Source: Qipengyuania flava
GTDB taxonomy: Bacteria; Pseudomonadota; Alphaproteobacteria; Sphingomonadales; Sphingomonadaceae
Direction: 5' to 3'
NCBI RefSeq assembly: GCF_011762005.1
Contig: NZ_JAASQU010000002.1
Span: 372,001-436,000 of the forward strand
DNA length: 64,000 nucleotides
Positions 11,667-21,130 of the stretch are shown here, piece by piece. Every line of letters starts with the position of its first letter. The first letter of the stretch is position 1. Under the pieces are notes generated by a model. The model was not told the DNA's origin. It made no database searches and saw only the letters and a list, made by a program, of their open reading frames with translations. Made by a program: the position numbers and the translations under genes.

Positions 11667-13277
11667 TTACATCCGGAACACCCCGAATTGCGGACGCTCC
11701 GCAATCGGCGCTTCGAGCGTGGCGGAAAGCGCAAGGCCGAGCACGTCGCGCGTTTGCACGGGGTCGATCACGCCATCGTCCCACAACCGCGCGGTCGCGT
11801 AATAGGGATTGCCTTCGTCTTCGTATTTTTGGCGGATCGGAGCCTTGAATTCTTCCGCCTGTTCGTCGGTCCAGCTGTCGGCATCGCGGTGGACGGTGGC
11901 GAGCACGCTCGCCGCCTGTTCGCCGCCCATCACCGAAATGCGCGCATTGGGCCAGGTAAACAGGAAACGGGGGCTGTAGGCACGGCCGCACATGCCGTAA
12001 TTGCCCGCGCCGAAACTGCCCCCGATCACCACGGTGAGCTTGGGCACGGTCGCGGTGGCGACCGCGGTAACCAGCTTGGCGCCATGCTTGGCGATTCCCT
12101 CGGCCTCGTATTTCCCGCCGACCATGAAGCCCGAGATGTTCTGCAGGAACAGCAGCGGGATACGCCGCTGACAGGCCAGTTCGATGAAATGCGCGCCCTT
12201 CTGCGCGCTTTCGGAAAACAGCACGCCGTTGTTGGCGAGAATTGCCACCGGCATGCCCCAGATATGCGCGAAACCGCAGACCAGTGTGCTGCCGTAATGC
12301 TGCTTGAACTCGTGGAACTCGCTGCCGTCGACAATCCGCGCAATCACTTCATGCACGTCATAAGGCGCGCGCACGTCTTCGGGCACCAGCGCATAGAGAT
12401 CTTCGGCATCGAATTTGGGCGCGCGCGGCTCCTTCAGCTCGATGCCCTCGGCCGCGGCGTGGTTTTCGCCGAGGTGGCTGACGATATCGCGCACGATGGT
12501 GAGCGCGTGCTCGTCATTCTCCGCCAGATGGTCGACCACGCCGCTCTTTTTCGCGTGCAAATCGCCGCCGCCCAGATCCTCGGCGCTGATCTCCTCGCCC
12601 GTCGCGGCCTTCACCAGGGGCGGGCCGGCCAGGAAAATCGTGCCCTGGTTGCGCACGATCACGGTTTCGTCGGACATGGCGGGGACATAGGCGCCGCCCG
12701 CAGTGCAACTGCCCATCACGCAGGCGATCTGCGGGATGCCGAGCGCGCTCATATTGGCCTGGTTGAAAAAGATGCGGCCGAAATGGTCGCGATCGGGGAA
12801 GACCTCGGCCTGGTGCGGAAGGTTCGCCCCGCCGCTGTCGACGAGATAGATGCACGGCAGGCGGTTTTCCTGCGCGATTTCCTGTGCGCGCAGATGCTTC
12901 TTGACCGTCATCGGGTAATAGGTGCCGCCTTTTACGGTGGCATCGTTGCACACGATCATCACCTGCCGGCCCGATACGCGGCCGATACCGGCAATCAGCC
13001 CCGCGCCATTGATCGCGTCCTTGCCATACATGCCATTGGCAGCAAGCTGGCCGATCTCGAGGAAGGGTGAGCCCGGATCGAGCAGCCGCTCCACCCGTTC
13101 GCGCGGCAATAGCTTGCCCCGCCCGACATGCCGTTCGCGGCTGCCTTCAGACCCGCCGAGCGCGGCCTCCGCAACGGCGGATCGCAATTCGGCGGCGAGC
13201 GACTTGTTCTGCGCGAACCGCGCCTTGGCGTCGGGCGCTTCGCGGTCGAGCGTGGAAGTGAGAACGGGTGCGGTCAT
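11667..13277 (-). CDS. mccB: Methylcrotonyl-CoA carboxylase beta (carboxyltransferase) subunit
   Basis: 536 residues. Transfers the carboxyl group from biotin to 3-methylcrotonyl-CoA in leucine degradation. Crotonase-fold carboxyltransferase with paired N and C halves: [11 protein letters not shown] and [16 protein letters not shown] in the N half, [23 protein letters not shown] in the C half, and the biotin-site stretch [14 protein letters not shown]. The QNISGFMVG block separates this family from propionyl-CoA carboxylases. ATG 13277 follows the ivd stop by 1 nt. The biotin carboxylase alpha subunit expected next to it (mccA/liuD) is not in the window. Active only with that partner. Confidence 0.92.
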   Translation of the reverse strand: MTAPVLTSTLDREAPDAKARFAQNKSLAAELRSAVAEAALGGSEGSRERHVGRGKLLPRERVERLLDPGSPFLEIGQLAANGMYGKDAINGAGLIAGIGRVSGRQVMIVCNDATVKGGTYYPMTVKKHLRAQEIAQENRLPCIYLVDSGGANLPHQAEVFPDRDHFGRIFFNQANMSALGIPQIACVMGSCTAGGAYVPAMSDETVIVRNQGTIFLAGPPLVKAATGEEISAEDLGGGDLHAKKSGVVDHLAENDEHALTIVRDIVSHLGENHAAAEGIELKEPRAPKFDAEDLYALVPEDVRAPYDVHEVIARIVDGSEFHEFKQHYGSTLVCGFAHIWGMPVAILANNGVLFSESAQKGAHFIELACQRRIPLLFLQNISGFMVGGKYEAEGIAKHGAKLVTAVATATVPKLTVVIGGSFGAGNYGMCGRAYSPRFLFTWPNARISVMGGEQAASVLATVHRDADSWTDEQAEEFKAPIRQKYEDEGNPYYATARLWDDGVIDPVQTRDVLGLALSATLEAPIAERPQFGVFRM

Positions 13278-13278
13278 C

Positions 13279-14460
13279 TCACCCCGCCGCCCCGATCAGT
13301 TCGCGGCCGATCAGCATGCGGCGAATCTCGTTGGTGCCGGCGCCGATGTCGAGCAGCTTGGCATCGCGCATGTAGCGTTCGACCGGCCAGTCGAGCGTAT
13401 AGCCCGCGCCGCCCAGCGCCTGGACGCTCTCCGCGGCCACGCGGAAGGCATTTTCGGATGCCAGCAAGATCGCCCCCGCGGCATCGAAGCGCGTCGTCTG
13501 GTCGGCATCGCAGGCCTTGGCCACCGCATAGGTGTAGGCCCGCGCCGACTGCAGCGCGACATACATGTCCGCGACCTTGGCCTGCATCAGCTGGAAGCTG
13601 CCGATCGGCTTGCCGAACTGAGTGCGCTCGCGAAGATAGGGGATGACCGTGTCGAGGCAGGCCTGCATGATCCCGAGCTGAAGCCCGGCAAGCACCACGC
13701 GTTCGTAATCGAGCCCGCTCATCAACACGCCGACGCCGCCGTTCAGCGGGCCCATGACGCGGTCTTCGGGCACGAAGCAATCGTCGAACACCAGTTCGGC
13801 GGTGGGCGAACCGCGCATACCGACCTTCTCGATCTTCTGGCCGATAGAGAAACCTTCATCGTCCTTCTCGATCAGGAAGGCGGTGATCCCGCGCGATCCC
13901 GCGCTGCCGTCGGTCTTGGCATAGACCACCAGCGTATCAGCATAGGGCGCGTTGGTGATCCAGAATTTGGTGCCGTTGAGAATGTAGCCGTCCACGCCGT
14001 CGCGCGATGCGGCTTCCGCCTTAAGCTTCATCGAGACGACATCCGAGCCCGCCGAAGCTTCGGACATGGCGAGCGAACCGACATGTTCGCCGCTGATCAG
14101 CGGGGCGAGATACTTCGCTTTCTGCGCGTCATTGCCCCAGCGGCGGATCTGGTTGACGCACAGGTTCGAATGCGCGCCGTATGACAAGCCGAGCGAAGCC
14201 GAGGCGCGGCTGACTTCCTCGACCGCGATGACGTGTTCGAGATAGCCGAGGCCGAGCCCACCATCCGCTTCGTCGACGGTCAGACCATGCAGGCCGAGCT
14301 CGCCCATCTGGCGCCACAGCTCGTCGCGCGGGAAATGGTCTTCGCGGTCGATCTTCTCGGCCAGCGGGGCGATCTGTTCGTCGGCGAAGCGGGCCACGGT
14401 CTCGCGGATCATCTCTGCGCTCTCGCCGAGCTGGAAATCGAAATGGGGGGTCGCGCGCAT
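13279..14460 (-). CDS. ivd: Isovaleryl-CoA dehydrogenase
   Basis: 393 residues, FAD enzyme oxidising isovaleryl-CoA to 3-methylcrotonyl-CoA. The catalytic base identifies it: Glu253 in [12 protein letters not shown], the helix position used by isovaleryl-CoA dehydrogenases, while the C-terminal site used by other acyl-CoA dehydrogenases is glycine here (GAGTNEIRR). FAD/substrate motifs [11 protein letters not shown] (130-140) and [10 protein letters not shown] are present. ATG 14460 has a strong AAGGAGAG upstream; an open frame extends 58 codons further but without homology. First gene of a leucine-catabolism unit ivd-mccB, divergent from the HWE kinase. Confidence 0.95.
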   Translation of the reverse strand: MRATPHFDFQLGESAEMIRETVARFADEQIAPLAEKIDREDHFPRDELWRQMGELGLHGLTVDEADGGLGLGYLEHVIAVEEVSRASASLGLSYGAHSNLCVNQIRRWGNDAQKAKYLAPLISGEHVGSLAMSEASAGSDVVSMKLKAEAASRDGVDGYILNGTKFWITNAPYADTLVVYAKTDGSAGSRGITAFLIEKDDEGFSIGQKIEKVGMRGSPTAELVFDDCFVPEDRVMGPLNGGVGVLMSGLDYERVVLAGLQLGIMQACLDTVIPYLRERTQFGKPIGSFQLMQAKVADMYVALQSARAYTYAVAKACDADQTTRFDAAGAILLASENAFRVAAESVQALGGAGYTLDWPVERYMRDAKLLDIGAGTNEIRRMLIGRELIGAAG

Positions 14461-14614
14461 GCTCTCTCCTTGGGGCTCGCGAAGATTCTCTTTGTCGGGC
14501 GGGCCGATAGCGGAGCGCGCCAGATGGGGCAAACGCAATAGGCCGTCTTGATGTGATCCAGCGCGGAATTGCTTTACCTGCGAGACGCTTGCTTCTAGTC
14601 GGCAAGTTTCGGCC

Positions 14615-16147
14615 ATGTATCGCAAACCCAGCATACTGTGGCCCGAGGGCGTACTGCCTTCGGATGCCTATTGCGACGAGGACAAGCGCCTCGCGGTGCT
14701 CGCTGCGCACGGTACGCAGGGAATGGTCGACGATCCCGAATTGCAGGAGCTGGTCGACCTCGTTGCCAAGCTGTGCGACGTGCCGATGGCGATGGTGACG
14801 GTGGTCGAGGAAGGCCGTCAGCTGTTCCTTACGCGAACCGGGATCGACGCGCGCGAAACCCCGCGCCCCACCAGCTTCTGCGCGCACGCCATGCTCGGCG
14901 CCGAGCCGATGGTCGTGCCCGACGCGCGCGAAGATGCGCGCTTCGCCGACAACCCGCTGGTCACCGACGAACCGCATATCCGATTCTACGCCGGCCACCC
15001 GCTGATTTCGGTCGAGGGGGCGCCGCTCGGCGCGCTCTGCGTGATCGATACCAAGCCGCGGCCGGGAGGGCTGAGCGACATCCAGCGCGAGTCGCTTTCG
15101 GTGCTTGCCAAGTCGGCGATGCGGCGCATTTCGCAGCGCCGCCTGGGCGAAACCGCACAGGAAGCGGTCAACATGCGCGAAAGCTATCTCCAGCGCATGA
15201 TCGACAGCGTGCCGGGAATCGCCTGGTCGGCCGACGGGGCGGGCAATTTCGACTATGTCAGCGCGCAATGGAGCGAACTGACCGCCACCACGCAGCCGCG
15301 CCGGCTGGATGACTGGAAGAACGCCGTCCATCCCGAGGATTGGGTACAGGCTGCAGGCGCCTTCCAGGCATCGCTCGATAGCGGCAAGCCGTTCGAATAC
15401 GAATGGCGGCTCAAACTGTCCGACGGCAATTACCGCTGGATGCTGGCGCGCGCGGTGCAGACGCCCACCGACGAGGGCCAGAACCGCTGGTTCGGCACCG
15501 TCATCGACGTCGACCGCCAGCACCGCCTGTCCGAAGCGCGCGACCTGCTGGCACACGAACTCTCCCACCGGATCAAGAACATCTTTGCGGTCGTTTCCGG
15601 GCTCGTGGCGATCCGCGCGCGCAACCGCCCCGAGGTCGCCGAATTTGCGGCCGAATTGAACGAGACCATTCGCGCGCTCGGCGCGGCGCACAATTACGTG
15701 CGTCCGCATGAGGGCCAGCGTGCCAGCACGCTCTCGGGCCTGCTGGCCGACCTTCTGGCGCCCTATGGCAGCGCCGAGGAAGGCCGCTTCAGCGTCACCG
15801 GTCCCGGGATCGAGATCGGCGCCCGCGCCGCGACCCCGCTGGCGCTGATCTTCCACGAGCTGGCGACCAATTCGGCCAAATATGGGGCGCTGTCCTGTCC
15901 CGAAGGGCACCTGACCGTGACGGTCGAGGAAGAATGCGAAAGCGGAGGCGAGGGCAGCGTGTGCGTGAGCTGGGAAGAGCAGGCCAGCAGCTGCGCCGAC
16001 CCCGACAAGTCGGAACACGAGGGCTTCGGCTCGCGATTGCTGCGCATGGCGGTCGAAGGCCAGCTTGGCGGCACTTTCGAGCGGACCTTCTCTGCCGACG
16101 GGCTCGACGTGCGTATCGTCTTTCCGCGCAAGTCGATCGAGAACTGA
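14615..16147 (+). CDS. Cytoplasmic GAF-PAS sensor histidine kinase, HWE family
   Basis: 510 residues, no membrane segment. GAF domain about 25-175, PAS domain about 195-305 (VPGIAWSADGAG through WFGTVIDVDRQ), then an HWE-type kinase core: phospho-acceptor His318 in HELSHRIKN, N-box HELATNSAKYGALS, and the WEE tripeptide that names the family, ending with a G-rich GFGSRLLRMAV. HWE/HisKA_2 kinases in alphaproteobacteria commonly feed single-domain regulators or PhyR of the general stress response, and some sense light or redox through PAS. The PAS lacks an obvious flavin-binding NCRFLQ motif, so LOV photoreception is not supported. Orphan: no response regulator adjoins it. Ligand unknown. Confidence 0.88.
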   Translation: MYRKPSILWPEGVLPSDAYCDEDKRLAVLAAHGTQGMVDDPELQELVDLVAKLCDVPMAMVTVVEEGRQLFLTRTGIDARETPRPTSFCAHAMLGAEPMVVPDAREDARFADNPLVTDEPHIRFYAGHPLISVEGAPLGALCVIDTKPRPGGLSDIQRESLSVLAKSAMRRISQRRLGETAQEAVNMRESYLQRMIDSVPGIAWSADGAGNFDYVSAQWSELTATTQPRRLDDWKNAVHPEDWVQAAGAFQASLDSGKPFEYEWRLKLSDGNYRWMLARAVQTPTDEGQNRWFGTVIDVDRQHRLSEARDLLAHELSHRIKNIFAVVSGLVAIRARNRPEVAEFAAELNETIRALGAAHNYVRPHEGQRASTLSGLLADLLAPYGSAEEGRFSVTGPGIEIGARAATPLALIFHELATNSAKYGALSCPEGHLTVTVEEECESGGEGSVCVSWEEQASSCADPDKSEHEGFGSRLLRMAVEGQLGGTFERTFSADGLDVRIVFPRKSIEN

Positions 16148-16197
16148 TCCCCCGCCTCGCCTTGCACCGGTCGCGCGGCTGTGCTTTGCCTCCGCCC

Positions 16198-16692
16198 ATG
16201 CGATCCATCGTCACTTCCGCACAGGCGCTCGCGCTGCCGCTGTGCGCGCTCGCCGCGTTGCCGGGATGCAGTCCGAGCGAGGAGGAGGGCGAAGCGATAG
16301 CGACCGCGCAGCAGGTCGCCGAGGGGCAGGCCGCGGCATCGCCCTCGTCCGCACCCGCGCCGGACGGCTTTGCAGCCACCGCGTGGCGCGCGCTGGCTGC
16401 CGATGGCGCGCGCTACACCACCTATCTCGACCAGGACGGCACTTACCGCGACCTGCGCAATGGCGATCCGTGGCAGACCGGTGAGTGGACCTATGCCGAC
16501 GGCGAGGATGGCAAGCGGTTGTGCTTGCGGCCCGATGCCGACACCGCAATCGAGCGCTGCTGGGAGCCTGACCGGATGCGCGGCGACATGATGCGTCTCG
16601 AAGGCGAGACCGGAACGCTTATCGAACTCGAGAGCGTAGAATACGTTCTGCCGTCCGCTCAGCCGTCCGACGCGAGTGACGATCCCGCGTGA
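16198..16692 (+). CDS. Hypothetical exported protein, probable lipoprotein
   Basis: 164 residues from ATG 16198. Hydrophobic N-terminus followed by ALPGC, a lipobox-like sequence with an unusual proline at -2, then an acidic, Ala/Pro-rich linker (about 25-55) and a small globular C-terminal part with WQTGEWTYADGEDGKRLCLR and a paired cysteine (ERCWEP), hence a possible disulfide. The WxxGxWxxxD..G..LC pattern resembles small periplasmic domains of sphingomonads with unknown function. It overlaps the start of the ATPase gene by GTGA, which places it in the same operon as the importer and suggests a periplasmic accessory role. No function assigned. Confidence 0.6.
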   Translation: MRSIVTSAQALALPLCALAALPGCSPSEEEGEAIATAQQVAEGQAAASPSSAPAPDGFAATAWRALAADGARYTTYLDQDGTYRDLRNGDPWQTGEWTYADGEDGKRLCLRPDADTAIERCWEPDRMRGDMMRLEGETGTLIELESVEYVLPSAQPSDASDDPA

Positions 16693-17456
16693 CCAGCCCG
16701 GCCCAGCCTTTGGTCGAGTTTCGCGAAGTCCGCAAAAGCTATGAGACGACCGAAGCCGTGGCGGGAGTGTCGCTGACGATCGCACCGGGAGAATTCGTGG
16801 CCTTGGTCGGGGCCTCGGGTTCGGGCAAATCCACATTGCTCAAGACCGTCAACCGCCTCGTCGATCCAAACGGGGGTACCGTCCTGTTCGAGGGCGAGCG
16901 CGTCGAAAGCCTGCCGCTCGCAGCCCTGCGGCGCAGGATCGGCTATGTCTTCCAGTCGATCGGCCTGTTCCCGCACATGACGGTGGGCGAGAACATCGCG
17001 ATCGGCCCGCGGCTGGTGGGCGAGCGCCTGCCCGAAGGCCGGATTGCGCGCCTGCTCGAACTGGTCGAACTCGACCCGGCGATGGCTGTCCGCCTGCCCG
17101 ACGAACTGTCGGGCGGACAACGCCAACGTGTCGGCGTGGCGCGCGCTCTCGCCAACGATCCGCATTTGCTGCTGATGGACGAACCCTTCGGTGCGCTCGA
17201 CCCGATCACGCGCGATGCGCTGGGCGAGCGTGTTCGCGCGCTGCATGCCGATCTCGGCCTGACCACGGTCATGGTGACGCATGACATGGCGGAGGCGCTG
17301 CTACTGGCCGACCGCGTGCTGGTGATGGACGGCGGGTCGATCGTCGCCGACGAAAATCCGCAGGCGCTGCTTCACGGCGCTGGCGGCACGATCGCACAGG
17401 ACCTCGTCGCCGTTCCCCGCGCGCAGGCCGACCGGCTGGCAGAGCGCGCACGGTGA
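16689..17456 (+). CDS. ABC importer ATPase, osmoprotectant (OpuC/ProV-like) type
   Basis: 255 residues. Walker A GASGSGKST at 41-49, Q-loop in YVFQSIGLFPHMTVGENIA, signature LSGGQ at 140-144, Walker B LLLMDEP at 160-166 and H-loop VTHDMAEA. The LFPHMTVGENIA stretch and the lack of a C-terminal CBS pair match OpuC/EgtV-like ATPases and differ from ProV with CBS domains. GTG start (16689) overlaps the upstream lipoprotein stop; its own stop overlaps the permease start (GTGA, 17453). Partner of the fused permease/binding protein. Energises import of a quaternary-ammonium-type solute; exact substrate not determined. Confidence 0.88.
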   Translation: MTSPAQPLVEFREVRKSYETTEAVAGVSLTIAPGEFVALVGASGSGKSTLLKTVNRLVDPNGGTVLFEGERVESLPLAALRRRIGYVFQSIGLFPHMTVGENIAIGPRLVGERLPEGRIARLLELVELDPAMAVRLPDELSGGQRQRVGVARALANDPHLLLMDEPFGALDPITRDALGERVRALHADLGLTTVMVTHDMAEALLLADRVLVMDGGSIVADENPQALLHGAGGTIAQDLVAVPRAQADRLAERAR

Positions 17457-18988
17457 GCGAAATCGGCACTGCCCTGCTCGGCCTTGGCGACAAACTCGCC
17501 GCGCATGTCCTGCTTTCGGCAGCGGCAATCGCACTCGGCATCGCGGTGGCGCTGCCGCTGGCGATCTGGGCCAGTCGCTCGCCCGCCATCGCGCGTGCCA
17601 CGCTGGGTTTCGCAAGTCTCGTCCAGACCATCCCCGCGCTGGCGCTGCTGGCGCTGTTCTTCCCTATCCTGCTGAGCCTGCGCGCAGTGTTCGGCGAAGG
17701 ACTGCCGACGCTTGGTTTCCTCCCCGCACTGCTCGCGCTTTCGCTCTACGCGCTGCTGCCGATCCTGCGCAATGCGGTGACCGCACAGGCCAATCTCGAT
17801 CCCGGCATTCTCGAAGCGGCGGATGGTGTGGGCATGAGCTTCTGGCAGCGATTGCGGCTGGTCGAGGCCCCCTTGGCCGCACCCTATGTCATGGCGGGCA
17901 TCCGCACCGCCGCGGTGTGGACCATCGGCGCCGCGACGCTTTCGACCACCATCGGCCAGCCAAGCCTCGGCGATCCGATCTTCGCGGGACTGCAGACGCA
18001 GAACTGGGTGCTGGTGCTGGCAGGGTGCATCGCGAGCGCCGGGCTTGCCCTGGTCGCGGACGCGCTGCTCGGCACGATCGAAAAGGGGCTGGCGACCCGC
18101 CGCCGACGGCTCAGCCTCGCGGGACTGGTCGCAGTGCTACTGGGGATCGTCGCCGCGCTTGCGGTACAGTTCGGCAACCGCGCGGAGGATCGCATCGTGA
18201 TCGGGGCCAAGGGCTTCTCCGAACAGTATATCCTCGCGCGACTGATCGGGCAGCAGCTCGAAGCAGCCGGCTATACGGTCGATTATCGCAACGGGCTCGG
18301 TTCGGCAGTCGCACACGAGGCAGTCGCCAACGGCGCGATCGACGTGCTGGTCGATTACACCGGCACGATCTGGACCAACCAGATGGAGCGGCGCGACACG
18401 CCCGATCGCGACACCATGCTGGCCGAGATCGAAGAATGGGAAACGCGCACCACCGGAACGCACGTGCTGGGCCGGCTGGGGTTCGAGAATGCCTATGGAC
18501 TGGCCATGCCCCGCGCCCGTGCCGAAGCGGGTGGCTTCGCCGCCATTGGCGATCTCGCCGCGCGCGGACAAGGCATGACCATTGGCGGCGATCCCGAATT
18601 CTTCGAACGCCCCGAATGGATCGCGGTGCGCGACGCCTATGGGCTGCGCTTCGCCGCCCAGCGCAATTTCTCGCCCACCTTCATGTACAATGCGCTGCAA
18701 TCGGGCGAAGCGGACGTAATCGGCGCTTACACCTCCGACGGCCGGATCGCGGCGGACGATCTGGTCTTCCTGGACGATCCCGAAGGCGCCTTTCCCAATT
18801 ACGACGCCATCATCCTGCTGAGCCCCGAAACGGGCGCCGATCCCGACATCGTCGCCGCCCTCCAGCCGCTGGTGGGCGCGATCGATGTCGAGGCGATGCG
18901 CGCCGCCAATCTCTCGGTCGATCGCGACAACGACAAGTTGTCCTTCACCGAGGCCGCGCGCGAGCTCGCCGCGCGCATCGGTCTCTAG
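17453..18988 (+). CDS. Fused ABC permease and OpuAC-type substrate-binding protein
   Basis: 511 residues in two parts. Residues 1-240 form the membrane permease with the EAA-type loop around GILEAADGVGMSFWQRLRLVEAP. Residues ~247-511 form a periplasmic binding domain of the glycine betaine/choline family: it starts IVIGAKGFSEQYILA, then DYTGTIW, and YTSDGRI followed by DDPEGAFPNYDAI, the typical ligand-lobe pattern. Fusion of the two removes the need for a separate binding protein. This layout is known from OpuB/OpuC relatives and from the ergothioneine importer EgtU, so betaine, choline, carnitine or ergothioneine are all candidates. GTG start; last gene of the lipoprotein-ATPase-permease operon; ends 18 nt from the convergent midA. 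Confidence 0.87.
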   Translation: MSEIGTALLGLGDKLAAHVLLSAAAIALGIAVALPLAIWASRSPAIARATLGFASLVQTIPALALLALFFPILLSLRAVFGEGLPTLGFLPALLALSLYALLPILRNAVTAQANLDPGILEAADGVGMSFWQRLRLVEAPLAAPYVMAGIRTAAVWTIGAATLSTTIGQPSLGDPIFAGLQTQNWVLVLAGCIASAGLALVADALLGTIEKGLATRRRRLSLAGLVAVLLGIVAALAVQFGNRAEDRIVIGAKGFSEQYILARLIGQQLEAAGYTVDYRNGLGSAVAHEAVANGAIDVLVDYTGTIWTNQMERRDTPDRDTMLAEIEEWETRTTGTHVLGRLGFENAYGLAMPRARAEAGGFAAIGDLAARGQGMTIGGDPEFFERPEWIAVRDAYGLRFAAQRNFSPTFMYNALQSGEADVIGAYTSDGRIAADDLVFLDDPEGAFPNYDAIILLSPETGADPDIVAALQPLVGAIDVEAMRAANLSVDRDNDKLSFTEAARELAARIGL

Positions 18989-19006
18989 CCCAGCATCCCG
19001 TACTTC

Positions 19007-20095
19007 TTACGCGGCGTCGGGGGCCTGCCTTCGTTCGCCTTCGGGAAAACCCGCCCCGCGCGGCCAGTCGCGCGCGCTCAGCGCCATGCATTTGAACAGC
19101 TCGCCCATTGCCTCGCGACCGACCAGCCGCTCGTGCGCCACGCGCAATTCTTCCGCACGTGCCGGAGACGCCTTGGCCAGTGCCTGTGCGCGCAGGCCGA
19201 TGCCCATCGCCGTCAGCCAGGCCCCCTGCGTGGTCAGCGAACTGGCTATGCCCTCCCGCCGCGCCACGAGATCGAGCGTGGCGAAATCGACATGCGCGGT
19301 GAGGTCCATCTCGCCCGGCGCGACAAACACGTCGACCTTTTGGTGCCCACGCACCGCCTGGAGGGTGGAGCCAGTCCGCGGCTCCAGGTGGCCGTAATCG
19401 ACCAGCAGCCCCGCACCGCCCTGCACATCGAACCGCTGTGCAAGCGCTTCGACCAGTGCAGCGGCAGCGGGACCGGTCTCGATCACCGTGTCAACGGGGG
19501 CGGCACGCTGCGCTTCGGGGACCGCCTCGTCGAGCGGGCTGGGTCCCGATACGAAAGCGAAGCCGTCGTCCTCGATCCCGACCATCCGTTCGCGCCAGCC
19601 CGTGGCGGTCCGGACGAGTTGCCGGATCGGCAGCGCATCGAGAAATTCATTGGCGAGCAGCAGCATCGGGCGATCCCCGGGGACCGTGTCGAGCGAATCG
19701 TGGAACCGTGCACCCGCCAGCGCTTCAGACTGGACCTGCCGGAGCGCGTCTGAGCCTTCGACCAGATGGACTTCGGGACGCAGTCCCTGGCTGGCCATCG
19801 CACGCAGCGCATCGCGCGCCAGCGTTCCGCGGCCCGGGCCGAGCTCGACATAGAGCACGTCGGCGGGGCGCCCCGCGCGCGCCCAGATGTCCGCCAGCCA
19901 CAGCCCCGCCATCTCGCCGAACATCTGGCTGATTTCGGGCGCGGTGGTGAAATCCCCCGCAGCGCCCAGCGGATCGCGCGTGGTGTAATAACGCGCGTTG
20001 CTTTCACCCATGTAGCGCGACACGGGCATCGGCCCGTGCCGTTCGATCAGCCGGCGGAAGCTGGCCGCCAGCGCAGTCTGTTCCGCTTCGCTCAT
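19007..20095 (-). CDS. SAM-dependent methyltransferase, MidA/NDUFAF7 family
   Basis: 362 residues. The mitochondrial homologue NDUFAF7 methylates an arginine of a complex I subunit; bacterial function is less clear. Signature features: GAAGDFTTAPEISQMFGE near residue 40, then the SAM-binding LYVELGPGRGTLARD (Gly-rich loop), and LLLANEFLDALPI, all typical of DUF185. The C-terminal DFATL and LTTQGAWL segments also fit. ATG 20095 overlaps the lgt stop by ATGA, so it is translationally coupled to lgt, a pairing I know from other alphaproteobacteria. The pgeF-type gene that often follows is absent here. Confidence 0.9.
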   Translation of the reverse strand: MSEAEQTALAASFRRLIERHGPMPVSRYMGESNARYYTTRDPLGAAGDFTTAPEISQMFGEMAGLWLADIWARAGRPADVLYVELGPGRGTLARDALRAMASQGLRPEVHLVEGSDALRQVQSEALAGARFHDSLDTVPGDRPMLLLANEFLDALPIRQLVRTATGWRERMVGIEDDGFAFVSGPSPLDEAVPEAQRAAPVDTVIETGPAAAALVEALAQRFDVQGGAGLLVDYGHLEPRTGSTLQAVRGHQKVDVFVAPGEMDLTAHVDFATLDLVARREGIASSLTTQGAWLTAMGIGLRAQALAKASPARAEELRVAHERLVGREAMGELFKCMALSARDWPRGAGFPEGERRQAPDAA

Positions 20096-20967
20096 GCAGC
20101 GGGTGCGGCTCCCGCCCGGGTGCTGCCGATCGCCGGACGCAGCAGGGCATAGGCCAGCACCGCCAGCCCGATGGCGATCATCGGCAGGCTCAGCCACTGG
20201 CCGCGCGAAAGACCGGTCTCGGCAACGACATAGGCGAGATGCGCGTCGGGCTCGCGGAAGAACTCCATCAGGAAGCGCCCCAGTCCCATGCCGATGGTGA
20301 ACACTGCGACCAGCAGGCCCGGGCGCCAGCGCGCGCGGGTCTGCCAGAACAGCAGCAGCAGCAGCAGGCCCAGCATGAGGCCTTCGAAACCCGCCTGGTA
20401 GAGCTGGCTAGGGTGGCGGGGAAGCAGGTCGGGATCGGTCGGAAAGACCATCGCCAGCGGGAAATCGCTTTCGACCGGCCGGCCGTAGAGCTCGGCATTG
20501 ACGAAGTTCGCCAGCCGTCCGAGCATGTAGCCCACGGGCACGTTGACCGCGATGTAATCGCACACGCGCAGCCAGTTGAGACCGCCACGCCAGGCGACCC
20601 AGCTGATCGCCACCAGCACGCCGATCACGCCGCCGTGGAAGCTCATCCCGCCTTCCCACAGCTTGAACACATCCGCGCTGGCGAACAGTTCGGGCTTGTA
20701 GAAGGCAGCATAGCCGATCCGGCCGCCAAGAATGACGCCCAGCGTACAGTAGAAGAACAGGTCGTCGGCATGGCGCTGCGCCATCGGTGCGCCGGGCGCC
20801 TTGATCATCTTCGACAGGTGCCAATAGGCGAACAGGATGCCGAGCAGATAGGCCAGCGAATAGAACCGCAGCTGGAAGCCGCCGATCTCGAACAGGTAGG
20901 GACGCAGCCCGAGATTTTCCCAGTAGATCGGTTCTGCAACGCCCGATGCAGCCAGTAGTGACAGCAA
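20092..20967 (-). CDS. lgt: Prolipoprotein diacylglyceryl transferase
   Basis: 291 residues, about seven membrane helices. Transfers diacylglycerol from phosphatidylglycerol to the lipobox cysteine of prolipoproteins at the inner membrane. The Lgt signature GRLANFVNAELYGRP lies in the middle, preceded by GGMSFHGG and followed by RHPSQLYQAGFEG. The chosen start is TTG at 20967, since AAGGGG lies 8 nt upstream and the reading frame has no ATG before FEIGGFQLRFY; the N-terminal 25 residues before that are family-like. Head of lgt-midA. The window also encodes several of its likely substrates (lipoproteins at 16.2, 54.2, 54.6 and 61.3 kb). Confidence 0.95.
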   Translation of the reverse strand: MLSLLAASGVAEPIYWENLGLRPYLFEIGGFQLRFYSLAYLLGILFAYWHLSKMIKAPGAPMAQRHADDLFFYCTLGVILGGRIGYAAFYKPELFASADVFKLWEGGMSFHGGVIGVLVAISWVAWRGGLNWLRVCDYIAVNVPVGYMLGRLANFVNAELYGRPVESDFPLAMVFPTDPDLLPRHPSQLYQAGFEGLMLGLLLLLLFWQTRARWRPGLLVAVFTIGMGLGRFLMEFFREPDAHLAYVVAETGLSRGQWLSLPMIAIGLAVLAYALLRPAIGSTRAGAAPAA

Positions 20968-20992
20968 GTGCTTATCCCCTTAGAGGTGAGTC

Positions 20993-21027
20993 AAAGGCCG
21001 CGTCCGGCGACCCATCGGGGCGGCTTT
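20993..21027. other. Hairpin in the lgt / acyl-CoA ligase divergent region
   Basis: AAAG-CCGC (one bulged G, 20993-21001) pairs with GCGGCTTT (21020-21027). On the plus strand it is followed by one further T; on the minus strand it would lie in the lgt leader, 26 nt upstream of the start codon. Could be a leader structure or a terminator-like element against read-through. Confidence 0.3.
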
Positions 21028-21130
21028 TGGCATAGCAGGGGTTTTGGGGAAAGCCTGCGTCGAGCCGCAATTACTGCGCGAGCCTCGAAGATGAGGTCGT
21101 GCGCCGTTTTGGAGAGGATACTACACACCC

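Noticed and set aside
14129..16018. Open frame on the minus strand opposite the HWE kinase
   Set aside because: Composition is typical of antisense; the start of ivd on the same strand is much better supported.
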